NCBI GenBank assembly: GCA_016873315.1
Contig: VGXL01000004.1
Coordinates: forward strand, 1-55,154
Reading direction: 5' to 3'
DNA length: 55,154 bases
Origin: Phycisphaerae bacterium
GTDB lineage: Bacteria; Planctomycetota; Phycisphaerae; Phycisphaerales; SM1A02
Shown here: positions 48,228 through 55,154 of the stretch, one piece after another
Numbering within the stretch: the stretch's first letter is position 1
Layout: every line of letters begins with the position of its first letter
The notes under the pieces: model-generated
Database searches by the model: none
Told to the model about the DNA's origin: nothing
Seen by the model: the letters and a program-made list of their open reading frames with translations, nothing else
Program-made: the position numbers and the translations under genes

Positions 48228-49979
48228 TCACGGCATCAGCAGGCGGACACGGAACGAGAAGCCCTTGTCTGCGGGCGCGAGCCACCACACTGACGGCCCG
48301 ATGTACTTCTTCATCAGTTCGGCGTCGAACTTCGCCATCATGTCCGCCACGTTCTCGATGGCCTCCTCGGTGACGATGTCATCGAGCGGGTTGCCAGCGT
48401 CGTCGACGAATCCGTCGAACCCGTCCTGCACGCCCTCAAGGCGGCCCATGACCGACTTCTGCACCTCGAACTGGGCCGTGGTGTCGGTGAAACCCCACGC
48501 CGAGACCGCGCCGCTGCCGACGGCGGCAGCGCACCGCTTGTAGACGGGCAGTTCCGCGATGCCCTTCGTGTCCTTCTCGCCAGCGGCGCGCAAGGCCTGC
48601 TCCACGCCCGATGAGTCACCCAGCAGCAACTGGCCCGATCCGAGTCCGACGGAGAATTCCGTAGCGTCGCCACCGAAGATCGTGGCGCCCTGGAAGTCGC
48701 GGGGCATCATTCCGATCGACGGAGCGAACATCTGCAGCATCGGCATGCATGCCTTCTCGTCGCTGCACGCGATCGCCGTCACGCTGCCCACTCCGCTCTC
48801 GGCATTCGCGTCGGCCCACTGAGCACTATGAATGCTCGGCCCCATCACGGCGAAAGCCTTGGTCATGATCGGCTCGTAGATGGTCAGCGTCGGCGCGAGT
48901 TGTTCGGCCTGCATTTCGGGCAAACTCGCGACGGCGGCCTCGATCGTTTTCCAGAGTTCGCCAAACGCGACATTCGCGCAGGTGTACGAGACGCTTTCGT
49001 TGCCCAAGAGCTTGGGCGGTGCGCTGACGGGTTGCCCCTTCGCCACCAACGACACCAAGCCTTCCTTCTTGCCGGGAATGAAGGCAGCGCCGGAGACTTC
49101 CAGAATGCTGTCCTTCGGCTGCATGTCGAAGCCAAGCGAGAAGGTGCGGATGTCACCGAACAGCGATGCCATCGCCGGCTGCACCATGGCCATCGGACCC
49201 ATCATCATCGGCCCGAGCATGTCCTTGAGTGGTCCGGTGAACACCGTCACGCTCATCTCGGTTGATCCGAGCAACGCCGCATTGCCGCGCCAGTCGTCGC
49301 TCGAGCCAAGGGTCTTGCTCTTGCCCTTGCCCTGCGTGGCGAGCAGCGCTTCCTCCAGGCTTGCCATGCTGCTGGCGAGCAGCATGTGTTCGCCGTCTCG
49401 CATGAAGTACATGGTCTCGGGTCCGGAGCCGAAGGCACCCAGTTCCATGCCCATGCCGTCGAACTCGTCATCGGCCTCGACTTCCTCGGCCTCGTCGTCG
49501 CCCATCGGAATGATCCAGACTTCCTTGCCGTCGAGTTCGGCCTTCTCGATCTTGACCTCGGCCTCCTTCGCGCCCTTCTCAAACGAAGCCATCAGCATGC
49601 GCGCGCCGCTGTCGGCGCGGTCATCGAAATCAGCGACGACGATGAACGCCATGGTCATCGCGTCCAGTTCCTCGTCGCGTTCGCCGAAGAGCGCCATGCC
49701 CACGCGGCCGGGCAGTACCAGATCCTTGCGCTCGATGCCAAGTTCCTTGGTAGCACCATCGAGCGCCTTCTCCAGCTCCTTCGAGTCATCGCCCACCAGC
49801 TCCTTGAGCTTCGGATCGTCGAAGAGCTTGCCGAGCTGGCCCGCGCGGATGGCTTGCCAGGACGCATGAAGGTCCTTCGCGCTCACCGCCAAGAATGTGC
49901 TCTGCGGGGCGATCGCCTCGATGGGCGGAAGTTCAGCGACGGCAGCGACGGACGCGGTCAGAATGAAGGTCGAAAGCAT
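48228..49979 (-). CDS. Hypothetical exported protein (possibly DUF3352-like)
   Basis: This 583-residue protein has a weak signal (LSTFILTASVAAVAELPPI) and reads as a soluble beta/alpha protein with repeating segments of the type found in DUF3352-like planctomycete proteins: APQSTFLAVSAKDLHASWQA, DDWRGNAALLGSTEMSVTVF, LLGNESVSYTCANVAFGELW. It has a Met-rich patch (GPMMMGPMAMVQPAMASLFG) and an acidic patch (DDEAEEVEADDEFDG). No catalytic motif is seen. GGAG lies about 7 nt before the start. The upstream 104 bp to the protease gene hold no other feature that I can name. Confidence 0.7.
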   Translation of the reverse strand: MLSTFILTASVAAVAELPPIEAIAPQSTFLAVSAKDLHASWQAIRAGQLGKLFDDPKLKELVGDDSKELEKALDGATKELGIERKDLVLPGRVGMALFGERDEELDAMTMAFIVVADFDDRADSGARMLMASFEKGAKEAEVKIEKAELDGKEVWIIPMGDDEAEEVEADDEFDGMGMELGAFGSGPETMYFMRDGEHMLLASSMASLEEALLATQGKGKSKTLGSSDDWRGNAALLGSTEMSVTVFTGPLKDMLGPMMMGPMAMVQPAMASLFGDIRTFSLGFDMQPKDSILEVSGAAFIPGKKEGLVSLVAKGQPVSAPPKLLGNESVSYTCANVAFGELWKTIEAAVASLPEMQAEQLAPTLTIYEPIMTKAFAVMGPSIHSAQWADANAESGVGSVTAIACSDEKACMPMLQMFAPSIGMMPRDFQGATIFGGDATEFSVGLGSGQLLLGDSSGVEQALRAAGEKDTKGIAELPVYKRCAAAVGSGAVSAWGFTDTTAQFEVQKSVMGRLEGVQDGFDGFVDDAGNPLDDIVTEEAIENVADMMAKFDAELMKKYIGPSVWWLAPADKGFSFRVRLLMP

Positions 49980-50083
49980 GGGTGGTCTCCAGGAATGAGT
50001 CGTGATGGATCGCTGGGGCGTTTGGTTCGGTTCTGCGTCGGTCGGTCAGGTGTGGTTCGCTCGACTCGCTCGATGCGCGCGAC

Positions 50084-51031
50084 TCACTTCCGATCAGTGC
50101 GGTCGTCCAATTGCGGCGGCGGCGTGAACGAGGTGCGCGCCGGTGGCTGGTGGTAGTTGTGGCCCGAGTTGGGATTGTTCTTGTCGTAACCGAAGGCTTC
50201 CCGGTTGCGAATGAAGTCCTTCACATAGCGCGCGGGAATCGCGAAGCCCAGCGCCTCGCCGCCGCGGATCCCCATGTTCGTAATCCCGATGACCTCGCCC
50301 TTGGTGTTGAAGAGCGGACCGCCGGAGTTGCCGGGATTGATCGGCGTGTCGGTCTGGATGTAAGTGAGTCCATCGAAGTTGCGCTGCGTCGTGCTGATGA
50401 CGCCCTGAGTCAGCGTGCGCTCAAGCCCGAGCGGATTGCCGATGGCAAAGACCGGCTGGCCGATGTCGAACTTCTCTTGGTCGATGATCGCCGCAAAGTC
50501 AAAGTCCTTGCCGTCGGGGTGCTTGATCCTGATGAGCGCCAAGTCCACATGGTTGTTGACCGCGATCAGTTCGACATCCTCGATCTCGGTGCGCTTGAGG
50601 GTGCCGTCGGACTGCGGGAACCACACCGTCACGCGCAAGTTCGTTTCGCCCTGCACCACATGGGCGTTCGTCACGGCGTAGCCGGTCTTGTCGATGATCA
50701 CGCCGCTGCCCAGACCGCCCGGTGTGCTCACCTTGATGACGGCAGGACCGATGCGCTTGGCGTGCTCCTTAGGCGAAAGCGTGGGCGGATTGGTCGCGTG
50801 GGAGAAGAGTTCGTCTTGCACCGCCTGCATCTCTGCGGCGGCCTCGGCCTGCTTCACTTCGGCCACATCTTCCATGTCGAAGACCAGCACATCCGGACCG
50901 ACATCGAGCCAGACCTTGCGGTCATTGCGCTTGATGATGGTGCCCTCGAGCCGGCTGCCGCTCTTCATGATGAGCGTGTCGGTGGGCGCGAGCAACGCGG
51001 CGGCAACGGCGACGGCAAGCAACGAGTGCAT
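50084..51031 (-). CDS. HtrA/S1C-like serine protease without PDZ domain
   Basis: This 315-residue exported protein has a signal peptide (MHSLLAVAVAAALLAPTDT), then an Sm/SH3-like segment (IIKRNDRKVWLDVGPDVLVF), then a trypsin-like domain with the full triad: His124 (AVTNAHVVQG), Asp163 (HVDLALIRIK) and Ser236 (INPGNSGGPLFN). The loop AIGNPLGLERTLTQGVIST is typical of S1C proteases. The frame ends soon after GFAIPARYVKDFI, with a disordered tail, so no PDZ domain follows as in DegP/DegQ. A role in periplasmic protein quality control is likely. TAGCCT lies 6 nt before the ATG. Confidence 0.9.
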   Translation of the reverse strand: MHSLLAVAVAAALLAPTDTLIMKSGSRLEGTIIKRNDRKVWLDVGPDVLVFDMEDVAEVKQAEAAAEMQAVQDELFSHATNPPTLSPKEHAKRIGPAVIKVSTPGGLGSGVIIDKTGYAVTNAHVVQGETNLRVTVWFPQSDGTLKRTEIEDVELIAVNNHVDLALIRIKHPDGKDFDFAAIIDQEKFDIGQPVFAIGNPLGLERTLTQGVISTTQRNFDGLTYIQTDTPINPGNSGGPLFNTKGEVIGITNMGIRGGEALGFAIPARYVKDFIRNREAFGYDKNNPNSGHNYHQPPARTSFTPPPQLDDRTDRK

Positions 51032-51037
51032 CCCCGA

Positions 51038-51047
51038 AGGCTACCAT
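51038..51047. promoter_or_regulatory. Overlapping divergent -10 elements of protease and FG-GAP genes
   Basis: The minus strand has TAGCCT (51043-51038), 6 nt before the protease ATG. The plus strand has TACCAT (51042-51047), which would give the FG-GAP gene a leader of about 60 nt. Confidence 0.35.
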
Positions 51048-51130
51048 GACCTTCCCGCATCTTCGGCTGCCTGAACCCCATGACCATCCCGCATCGCCTG
51101 CGGCCTGAACACCCATGACCACCCTGCCTC
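51046..51130 (+). repeat. Three imperfect repeats of the FG-GAP gene start region, with an upstream mini-frame
   Basis: ATGACCTTCCCGCATC (51046), ATGACCATCCCGCATC (51080) and ATGACCACCCTGCCTC (51115) are spaced 34 and 35 bp apart. The first two are followed by similar GGCTGCCTGAA/GCGGCCTGAA segments. The first ATG opens a 20-codon frame in phase with the gene, ending at a TGA 7 nt before the true start. It could be a translated leader or a leftover of duplication. Confidence 0.6.
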
Positions 51131-53382
51131 TTGTCGCCCTTCTCCTCTCGCTGCCGCAACAGGATCTGAGCCAGCACTTCGGATTCAACCCGCTCGAGGT
51201 CGTCAAGGTCGGCCCCAACGCGGGCCCGGTCCTTGCAGTCGATGTGAACGGTGACGGACTCGGCGATCTGGTCGTGGCCAACAACTACGACAGCCGCATC
51301 GAGGTCCACCTGCAGAAGAAGGACGCGACGCCCACCGACACGGTCGCGCCGACGCGTGTGAACGAGATCCCAGAACACTGGCGGTTCCGCCGCATCGAAA
51401 TCCCCGCGGGTGAAGCGATCGGTGGACTGCTCACACACGATGCGAACGGCGACGGCCGACTTGATCTGGTCGCCGCGGGCACGCCCAACCGCGTGGTCTT
51501 CTATCTGCAGCAGCCCGACGGCACCTTCAAGGCCGATCGAAAGCACACGGTGAAGAATCTCGTCGTCGGCAAGGATGCGATTGCGATCGCGGATGTCATG
51601 GGTGATGCCGCGCCCGAACTGCTCGTGATCGCTGGGGCGAACATCAGCGTCTTCCCCATGAAGGGCACTGAGCTCGGTGCGCCGGTCGACCTGATGCCCG
51701 GCGCGGGCGGACTGGCTGGCGTGATGGCCGGCGATCTTGATGCGAACGGCTCCAACGACATCGTCGCCGTGCTACCCGATGATGCGCAGCCGATCCGCGT
51801 GTGGTATGGCACCAAGCGCGATGCGCTGACGCAGATGGGACCGCAGGTGCGCTACGACATGCCGGTTCTGCGCGAAGCGGCGCTCGTGAACATCCTCGGC
51901 AAGCCGGGTTCGAGCTTGGCGACGATTGAAAAGAAGACCAAGCGCACCGTCGTGCACACCGCGCAGCCCGCAAAGGAGTCGAGCGAAGACGGCAAGGGCG
52001 AGCTGGTGACCTGGTCCTTCGAGGATCCCTCCAATCGCAAGCGCGATTTCGCGGTGGCTGATGTCGACGGAGATGGCCTGCCTGACCTCGTCGCGACCAA
52101 CACCGAATCCAACGCCGTCAGCGTGTACCGCCAGCAGAAGGGTGTCGGTTTCGGGAACGCCCAAGAGTGCCCCAGCTACTCCGAGCTCGACTTCATCGCC
52201 GCACGCGACGTGGACGGCGACGGCAAGGCTGAGATCTTCGTGAGCAGCGAGAAGGAAGGCGTCGTGGGTCGTAGCGCGTGGAAGGACGGCACCGTCGGCT
52301 TCCCGCAGACGGTCGAACTCGCCAAGGGCTTGACTCCCGTCGCGATGAACATCGTCATGCTGCAAGGCGCGCCCACGCTCGCCGTGATCGCGAAGGAGAA
52401 CCGCAACTATCGGCTCGAACTCATCGACGCGAAGAGCGGCACGACTGCGTCGATCGACCTTGGCGCACAGAGCCGCGCGCCGGACACGATCCTGTCGATC
52501 GACGCCGATCAGGACGGCAAAGATGATCTGCTGCTCTTCACTCCCGAGAAGCCCATGACCATGGTGCGCTGGGACGGCAAGGACGACCTGAAGCCCTATG
52601 TCCTGCTTGAGTCGAAGGACATGTCGCAGTTTGGTCTCGCGCAGGCCGCCAACGCGCAGAACACCGAGATCGCCGATGTGAACGGCGACGGCAAGACCGA
52701 ACTCCTCGTCGCGGATCGCAACTTCATTCGTGCCCTTCGCTACGACACGACCAAGGGTTGGCAGGTCGTCGAGCAGATCAATGCTGCGCGCGGCGACAGC
52801 AAGCTCGTGGCGCTCGCGCTGCGTGGCAATCGACTCGTCGCCGGCGACAAGGAGAACGGCAAGATCCTGGTGTTCGAACGCACCGACGGCTCCTGGAAGG
52901 AAACTGAAGCGCTCGATGCCAACGGTTTCAAGTTCACGGCGCTCGCGACCGGCCCCTTCGCCGGCGGCGAAGATGCGGTGCTGCTCGTGGGCGACGAGGG
53001 GTTCGGCGTCTTGCGTGATGCCGGGCCGCGCATGGAGTTGGCCGAGAGCGGGACCTTCCGCAGCGACAGTCCACGCCGCGTCGAACACGAGATCGGCGCG
53101 GGCGATGTCAACGGCGATGGTCGGACGGACCTGCTGCTCCTGGATGCGGGCGAACAGAACTTGGAGATCCTCACCTTCTCTGACGCTGGCAAGCTCTTGT
53201 ACGGCACCGGCTTTGAGGTCTTCGAGACCAAGATGTTCTCAGGCGGCGAACCCAAGGAGTTCCAGCCGAGCCAAGTGGTGGTGCTCGATGTCACCGGCGA
53301 CGGCGCAGACGATGTGATCCTGCTCTGCCACGACCGCGTGCTCGTCTACCCACAGATGACCAAGGACGGCGCCAAGCGCTGA
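51115..53382 (+). CDS. Secreted FG-GAP/VCBS-repeat propeller protein
   Basis: This 755-residue protein starts with a short signal-like segment (TTLPLVALLLSLPQQ) and then repeats built around Ca-binding loops: DVNGDGLGD, DANGDGRLD, DLDANGSND, DVDGDGLPD, DVDGDGKAE, DADQDGKDD, DVNGDGKTE, DVNGDGRTD and DVTGDGADD. Nine such loops predict one or two seven-bladed propellers related to integrin FG-GAP domains. Such proteins are abundant in planctomycetes and act outside the cytoplasm; the ligand is unknown. The GAF-PP2C gene follows after 6 nt, so the two are probably one transcription unit. Confidence 0.88.
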   Translation: MTTLPLVALLLSLPQQDLSQHFGFNPLEVVKVGPNAGPVLAVDVNGDGLGDLVVANNYDSRIEVHLQKKDATPTDTVAPTRVNEIPEHWRFRRIEIPAGEAIGGLLTHDANGDGRLDLVAAGTPNRVVFYLQQPDGTFKADRKHTVKNLVVGKDAIAIADVMGDAAPELLVIAGANISVFPMKGTELGAPVDLMPGAGGLAGVMAGDLDANGSNDIVAVLPDDAQPIRVWYGTKRDALTQMGPQVRYDMPVLREAALVNILGKPGSSLATIEKKTKRTVVHTAQPAKESSEDGKGELVTWSFEDPSNRKRDFAVADVDGDGLPDLVATNTESNAVSVYRQQKGVGFGNAQECPSYSELDFIAARDVDGDGKAEIFVSSEKEGVVGRSAWKDGTVGFPQTVELAKGLTPVAMNIVMLQGAPTLAVIAKENRNYRLELIDAKSGTTASIDLGAQSRAPDTILSIDADQDGKDDLLLFTPEKPMTMVRWDGKDDLKPYVLLESKDMSQFGLAQAANAQNTEIADVNGDGKTELLVADRNFIRALRYDTTKGWQVVEQINAARGDSKLVALALRGNRLVAGDKENGKILVFERTDGSWKETEALDANGFKFTALATGPFAGGEDAVLLVGDEGFGVLRDAGPRMELAESGTFRSDSPRRVEHEIGAGDVNGDGRTDLLLLDAGEQNLEILTFSDAGKLLYGTGFEVFETKMFSGGEPKEFQPSQVVVLDVTGDGADDVILLCHDRVLVYPQMTKDGAKR

Positions 53383-53388
53383 CCACGC

Positions 53389-54690
53389 GTGCAGGACCTC
53401 GGCGCCTTCAACGACCCGCAGGCCCTGCGCAAGCTGTTGCAGCTCTCTCGCCTTTTGGGTGAGTGCGCCGACCTGGACCAGGTCCTGAGAACGGTCATCG
53501 ATGCGCTGCGCGATGCACTGCGCAGCGACCGCGCCACCGTCTTCGTGCACGATGCCAAGGGCGCGTCGCTCGTCACGCGTGTGGCGCACGGGTTGGGCAC
53601 GACCACGATCCGCATTCCAGATTCACGCGGCATCGCCGGAGCGTGCGCGCAATCGCGAGAAGTCGTGAACGTCAAGGACGCATACGAAGACGAGCGTTTC
53701 GACCGATCCTTTGACGCCAAGACCGGCTACCGCACGCGCACGATTTTGGCGGTCCCGCTGCTCGATGACGAGGGCGGCCTCGTTGGCGTCGCACAGGTCC
53801 TCAACCGCGCCGAGGGGACCTTTACGGACGAGGATGAGTTCATCGCGCGATCTCTGGCAGCGCACGCGGCCGTCGCCGTGCGCCGAGCCGCGCTGATCGA
53901 GGACCGCATCGAGCGCCTTCGTCTGCAAGAAGAGATCGATGTCGCTCGATCGATCCAGCAGCAGGCGTTCCCACAGGGCGTGCCGTCGATCCAGGGCTAC
54001 GAAATCTTTGGCCGCAGCACGCCCAGTCAAGAGTGCGGCGGTGATGCCTACGATCTGGTGCCGCTCGATGCGCGCGGCATTGCAGCGGTCGATGCCCCTG
54101 CCGATCGCGCGATGCTGCTCATCGCCGATGCGACCGGTCATGGCGTCGGCCCCGCGCTGAGTTCGATGCAGACCCGCGGCATGGCGCGTCTGGCGCTGCG
54201 TCTGGGTCAACCGCTCGCGTTGCTCGCCGAGCAGATCAATCAGCAGTTGCTCGACGATCTCCCCGGCGGGCGCTTCGTCACCGCGTGGTTCGGCTTGCTC
54301 GATGCACGCGATCACACGCTGCAGTCCTTCAGCGCTGGACAGGGACCGCTCTACGTCTATCGGCGCGCGACCGACACGTTTGAGTTGGTCGACACGGATG
54401 CGCCGCCGATGGGCGTCATGGACTTCGACGAATCCGTGTGCGCACCACAGACCGTGCGGCTGGAACCTGGCGACCTCTTCGTGGCCATCACCGATGGCTA
54501 CTACGAAGCCCCCGAAGCTGGGAGCGAGACTGGCTTGTTCGGCGAGGAGCGCGTCTTCGCCATCATTCGCGCCATGCGCACCGAGCCGCTGGAGGCGATC
54601 GTCGCCGAGCTCGACCGCGCGGTGCTGGCCCACCACGGCTCCGACTTCACACCCGACGACCGAACCGCCATCCTGGTGCGGCGGGGCTGA
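53389..54690 (+). CDS. GAF domain-PP2C (SpoIIE-type) phosphatase
   Basis: This 433-residue protein starts at a GTG, 6 nt after the FG-GAP stop. Residues about 20-165 form a GAF sensor (LLGECADLDQVLRTVIDALR, RTRTILAVPLLDDEGGLVGV). A linker helix, EEIDVARSIQQQAFPQGVPS, leads to the PP2C domain with its metal sites: QECGGDAYDLVPL, LLIADATGHGVGPALSSMQT, GLLDARDHTLQSFSAGQGPL, and DLFVAITDGYYEAPE. Proteins of this type (RsbU/SpoIIE) dephosphorylate anti-anti-sigma factors in partner-switching stress responses. No STAS or kinase gene is next to it. The GAF ligand is unknown. Confidence 0.92.
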   Translation: MQDLGAFNDPQALRKLLQLSRLLGECADLDQVLRTVIDALRDALRSDRATVFVHDAKGASLVTRVAHGLGTTTIRIPDSRGIAGACAQSREVVNVKDAYEDERFDRSFDAKTGYRTRTILAVPLLDDEGGLVGVAQVLNRAEGTFTDEDEFIARSLAAHAAVAVRRAALIEDRIERLRLQEEIDVARSIQQQAFPQGVPSIQGYEIFGRSTPSQECGGDAYDLVPLDARGIAAVDAPADRAMLLIADATGHGVGPALSSMQTRGMARLALRLGQPLALLAEQINQQLLDDLPGGRFVTAWFGLLDARDHTLQSFSAGQGPLYVYRRATDTFELVDTDAPPMGVMDFDESVCAPQTVRLEPGDLFVAITDGYYEAPEAGSETGLFGEERVFAIIRAMRTEPLEAIVAELDRAVLAHHGSDFTPDDRTAILVRRG

Positions 54691-54728
54691 GCCGTGCGCC
54701 GCAGTCGCTTCCTCCGGTCGCGCCTAGG

Positions 54729-54761
54729 CCGTGTCCCCATGCGTCGGGGGCGGGGCCACGG
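54729..54761. terminator. Strong hairpin after the GAF-PP2C gene
   Basis: CCGTG and CACGG, then CCCC and GGGG, pair across one T-C mismatch with a 13-nt loop, 38 nt after the stop codon. A less GC-rich stretch rich in T follows (around 54775-54800), making this the best terminator candidate here. Confidence 0.45.
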
Positions 54762-54813
54762 GCGGTCAGCATCAGTATTTGTCGCAGGATTTGTTTCGAT
54801 GTCCTCAATCTGA

Positions 54814-54843
54814 TTGACTCGGTCCCCCCGGACCCGCTAGCGT
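54814..54843 (+). promoter_or_regulatory. Sigma-70-type promoter of the last gene
   Basis: TTGACT (54814-54819), an 18-bp spacer and TAGCGT (54838-54843). A small GGTCC/GGACC hairpin (54821-54834) lies in the spacer. AGAGG at 54855-54859 is the ribosome binding site, 5 nt before the ATG. Confidence 0.45.
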
Positions 54844-54864
54844 CATCGGCATCCAGAGGTGCAC

Positions 54865-55154
54865 ATGACCAAGTCGATCATTGCCGGGGCGCTTGGCGCC
54901 GTCATCCTGTCCGTGGCTGCCGACGCCGGGTTCACCGGCTTCACCTCCGTTCGGACGGTGTTGAGCAACGGCAACATTCAGTACAAGGTCTATGCGACCT
55001 TCGACAACGTCGGTCTGCCCGCTGGCCAGTCGTGGGTGTTCCTGAACGCCTACAGCCACTCGACCGTCAGCGGCACCATGAATGCCGTGCACCAGGACTT
55101 CTTCACGGCTGACGGCGAAGTCGGCACCTGGATGGCTGGCGCGTCGGTCTCGTC
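54865..55154 (+). CDS. Secreted protein, N-terminal part (continues beyond window)
   Basis: From the ATG at 54865 the frame is open to the window end, giving 96 complete codons. The start reads MTKSIIAGALGAVILSVAAD followed by AGFTGFTSVRT, a clear Sec signal peptide with cleavage near ADA-GF. The mature part, for example GNIQYKVYATFDNVGLPAGQ and then VFLNAYSHSTVSG, resembles secreted planctomycete beta-proteins that often carry C-terminal sorting tails, but the family cannot be named from this fragment. It has a leader, a ribosome binding site and a -35/-10 promoter, unlike most genes in this window. That would fit strong expression. Confidence 0.75.
   Translation, partial: MTKSIIAGALGAVILSVAADAGFTGFTSVRTVLSNGNIQYKVYATFDNVGLPAGQSWVFLNAYSHSTVSGTMNAVHQDFFTADGEVGTWMAGASVS

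Noticed and set aside
1-55154. tRNA or rRNA genes, insertion sequences, integrases, phage genes
   Set aside because: I saw no cloverleaf-like sequence, rRNA segment, transposase motif or terminal inverted repeat; this is a visual scan, not a program run.

Overview
This 55 kb window is a stretch of GC-rich bacterial chromosome, densely packed with about 49 protein genes. It has no rRNA, tRNA, insertion sequence or phage gene that I can see. The gene content points to the Planctomycetota, probably a Phycisphaerae-like member. The main pointers are a large MoxR/DUF58/BatA-type operon with giant von Willebrand A proteins, an FG-GAP protein beside a GAF-PP2C phosphatase, a class IB PyrD and many lineage-type hypotheticals. 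This lineage assignment is inference.

Layout. 1-3590 (minus): the N-terminus of accB, a hypothetical membrane protein, and a three-gene BtuCDF/FecCD-type importer. 3615-4496: a coiled-coil membrane protein. 4516-7986 (minus): groES family, aroA and an MsbA-like exporter. 8034-12585: apt, 4-hydroxyphenylpyruvate dioxygenase, RluA-type pseudouridine synthase, homogentisate dioxygenase and a DUF192 protein. 12633-18405 (minus): an Mla/MCE lipid-transport operon that runs into an unknown conserved protein and fumarylacetoacetase. 18443-23840: MFS transporter, cdsA, zinc-ribbon protein, minimal metalloprotease, pyrD and a TPR-YggX fusion. 23903-36208 (minus): seven overlapping genes joining a MoxR/DUF58/BatA aerotolerance-type module to a ferric-type ABC binding protein and a permease fused to an NHL propeller. 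36243-39918: a secreted Pro-rich protein, a Bfd-like ferredoxin, a Fur-like box, feoA, feoB and a small membrane protein. 40021-44571 (minus): ispD, an HscA-like Hsp70, an ECF sigma factor and two lipoproteins. 44639-48194: a pheT that lacks the tRNA-binding OB domain, a cyclodeaminase-like protein and a hydrolase. 48228-55154: an exported unknown, an HtrA-like protease, the FG-GAP protein, the GAF-PP2C phosphatase and a secreted protein cut by the window end.

Common themes. Iron recurs: Fe(II) import (FeoAB), Bfd, a YggX domain, an HscA-like chaperone, two non-haem iron dioxygenases and a ferric-type ABC module with no ATPase gene nearby. Nearly every operon junction is a 4-nt ATGA/GTGA or 1-nt TGATG overlap, so translational coupling is the rule. 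Many first genes have a TANNNT hexamer only 6-10 nt before the start codon and no Shine-Dalgarno sequence, which predicts leaderless or nearly leaderless mRNAs.

The strongest leads are the Bat/MoxR-ABC-NHL operon with its permease-NHL fusion, the TPR-YggX fusion, the short PheT, the CxxCxxC insertion in FeoB, and the leaderless promoter pattern. All calls come from reading the sequence; no database search was run.
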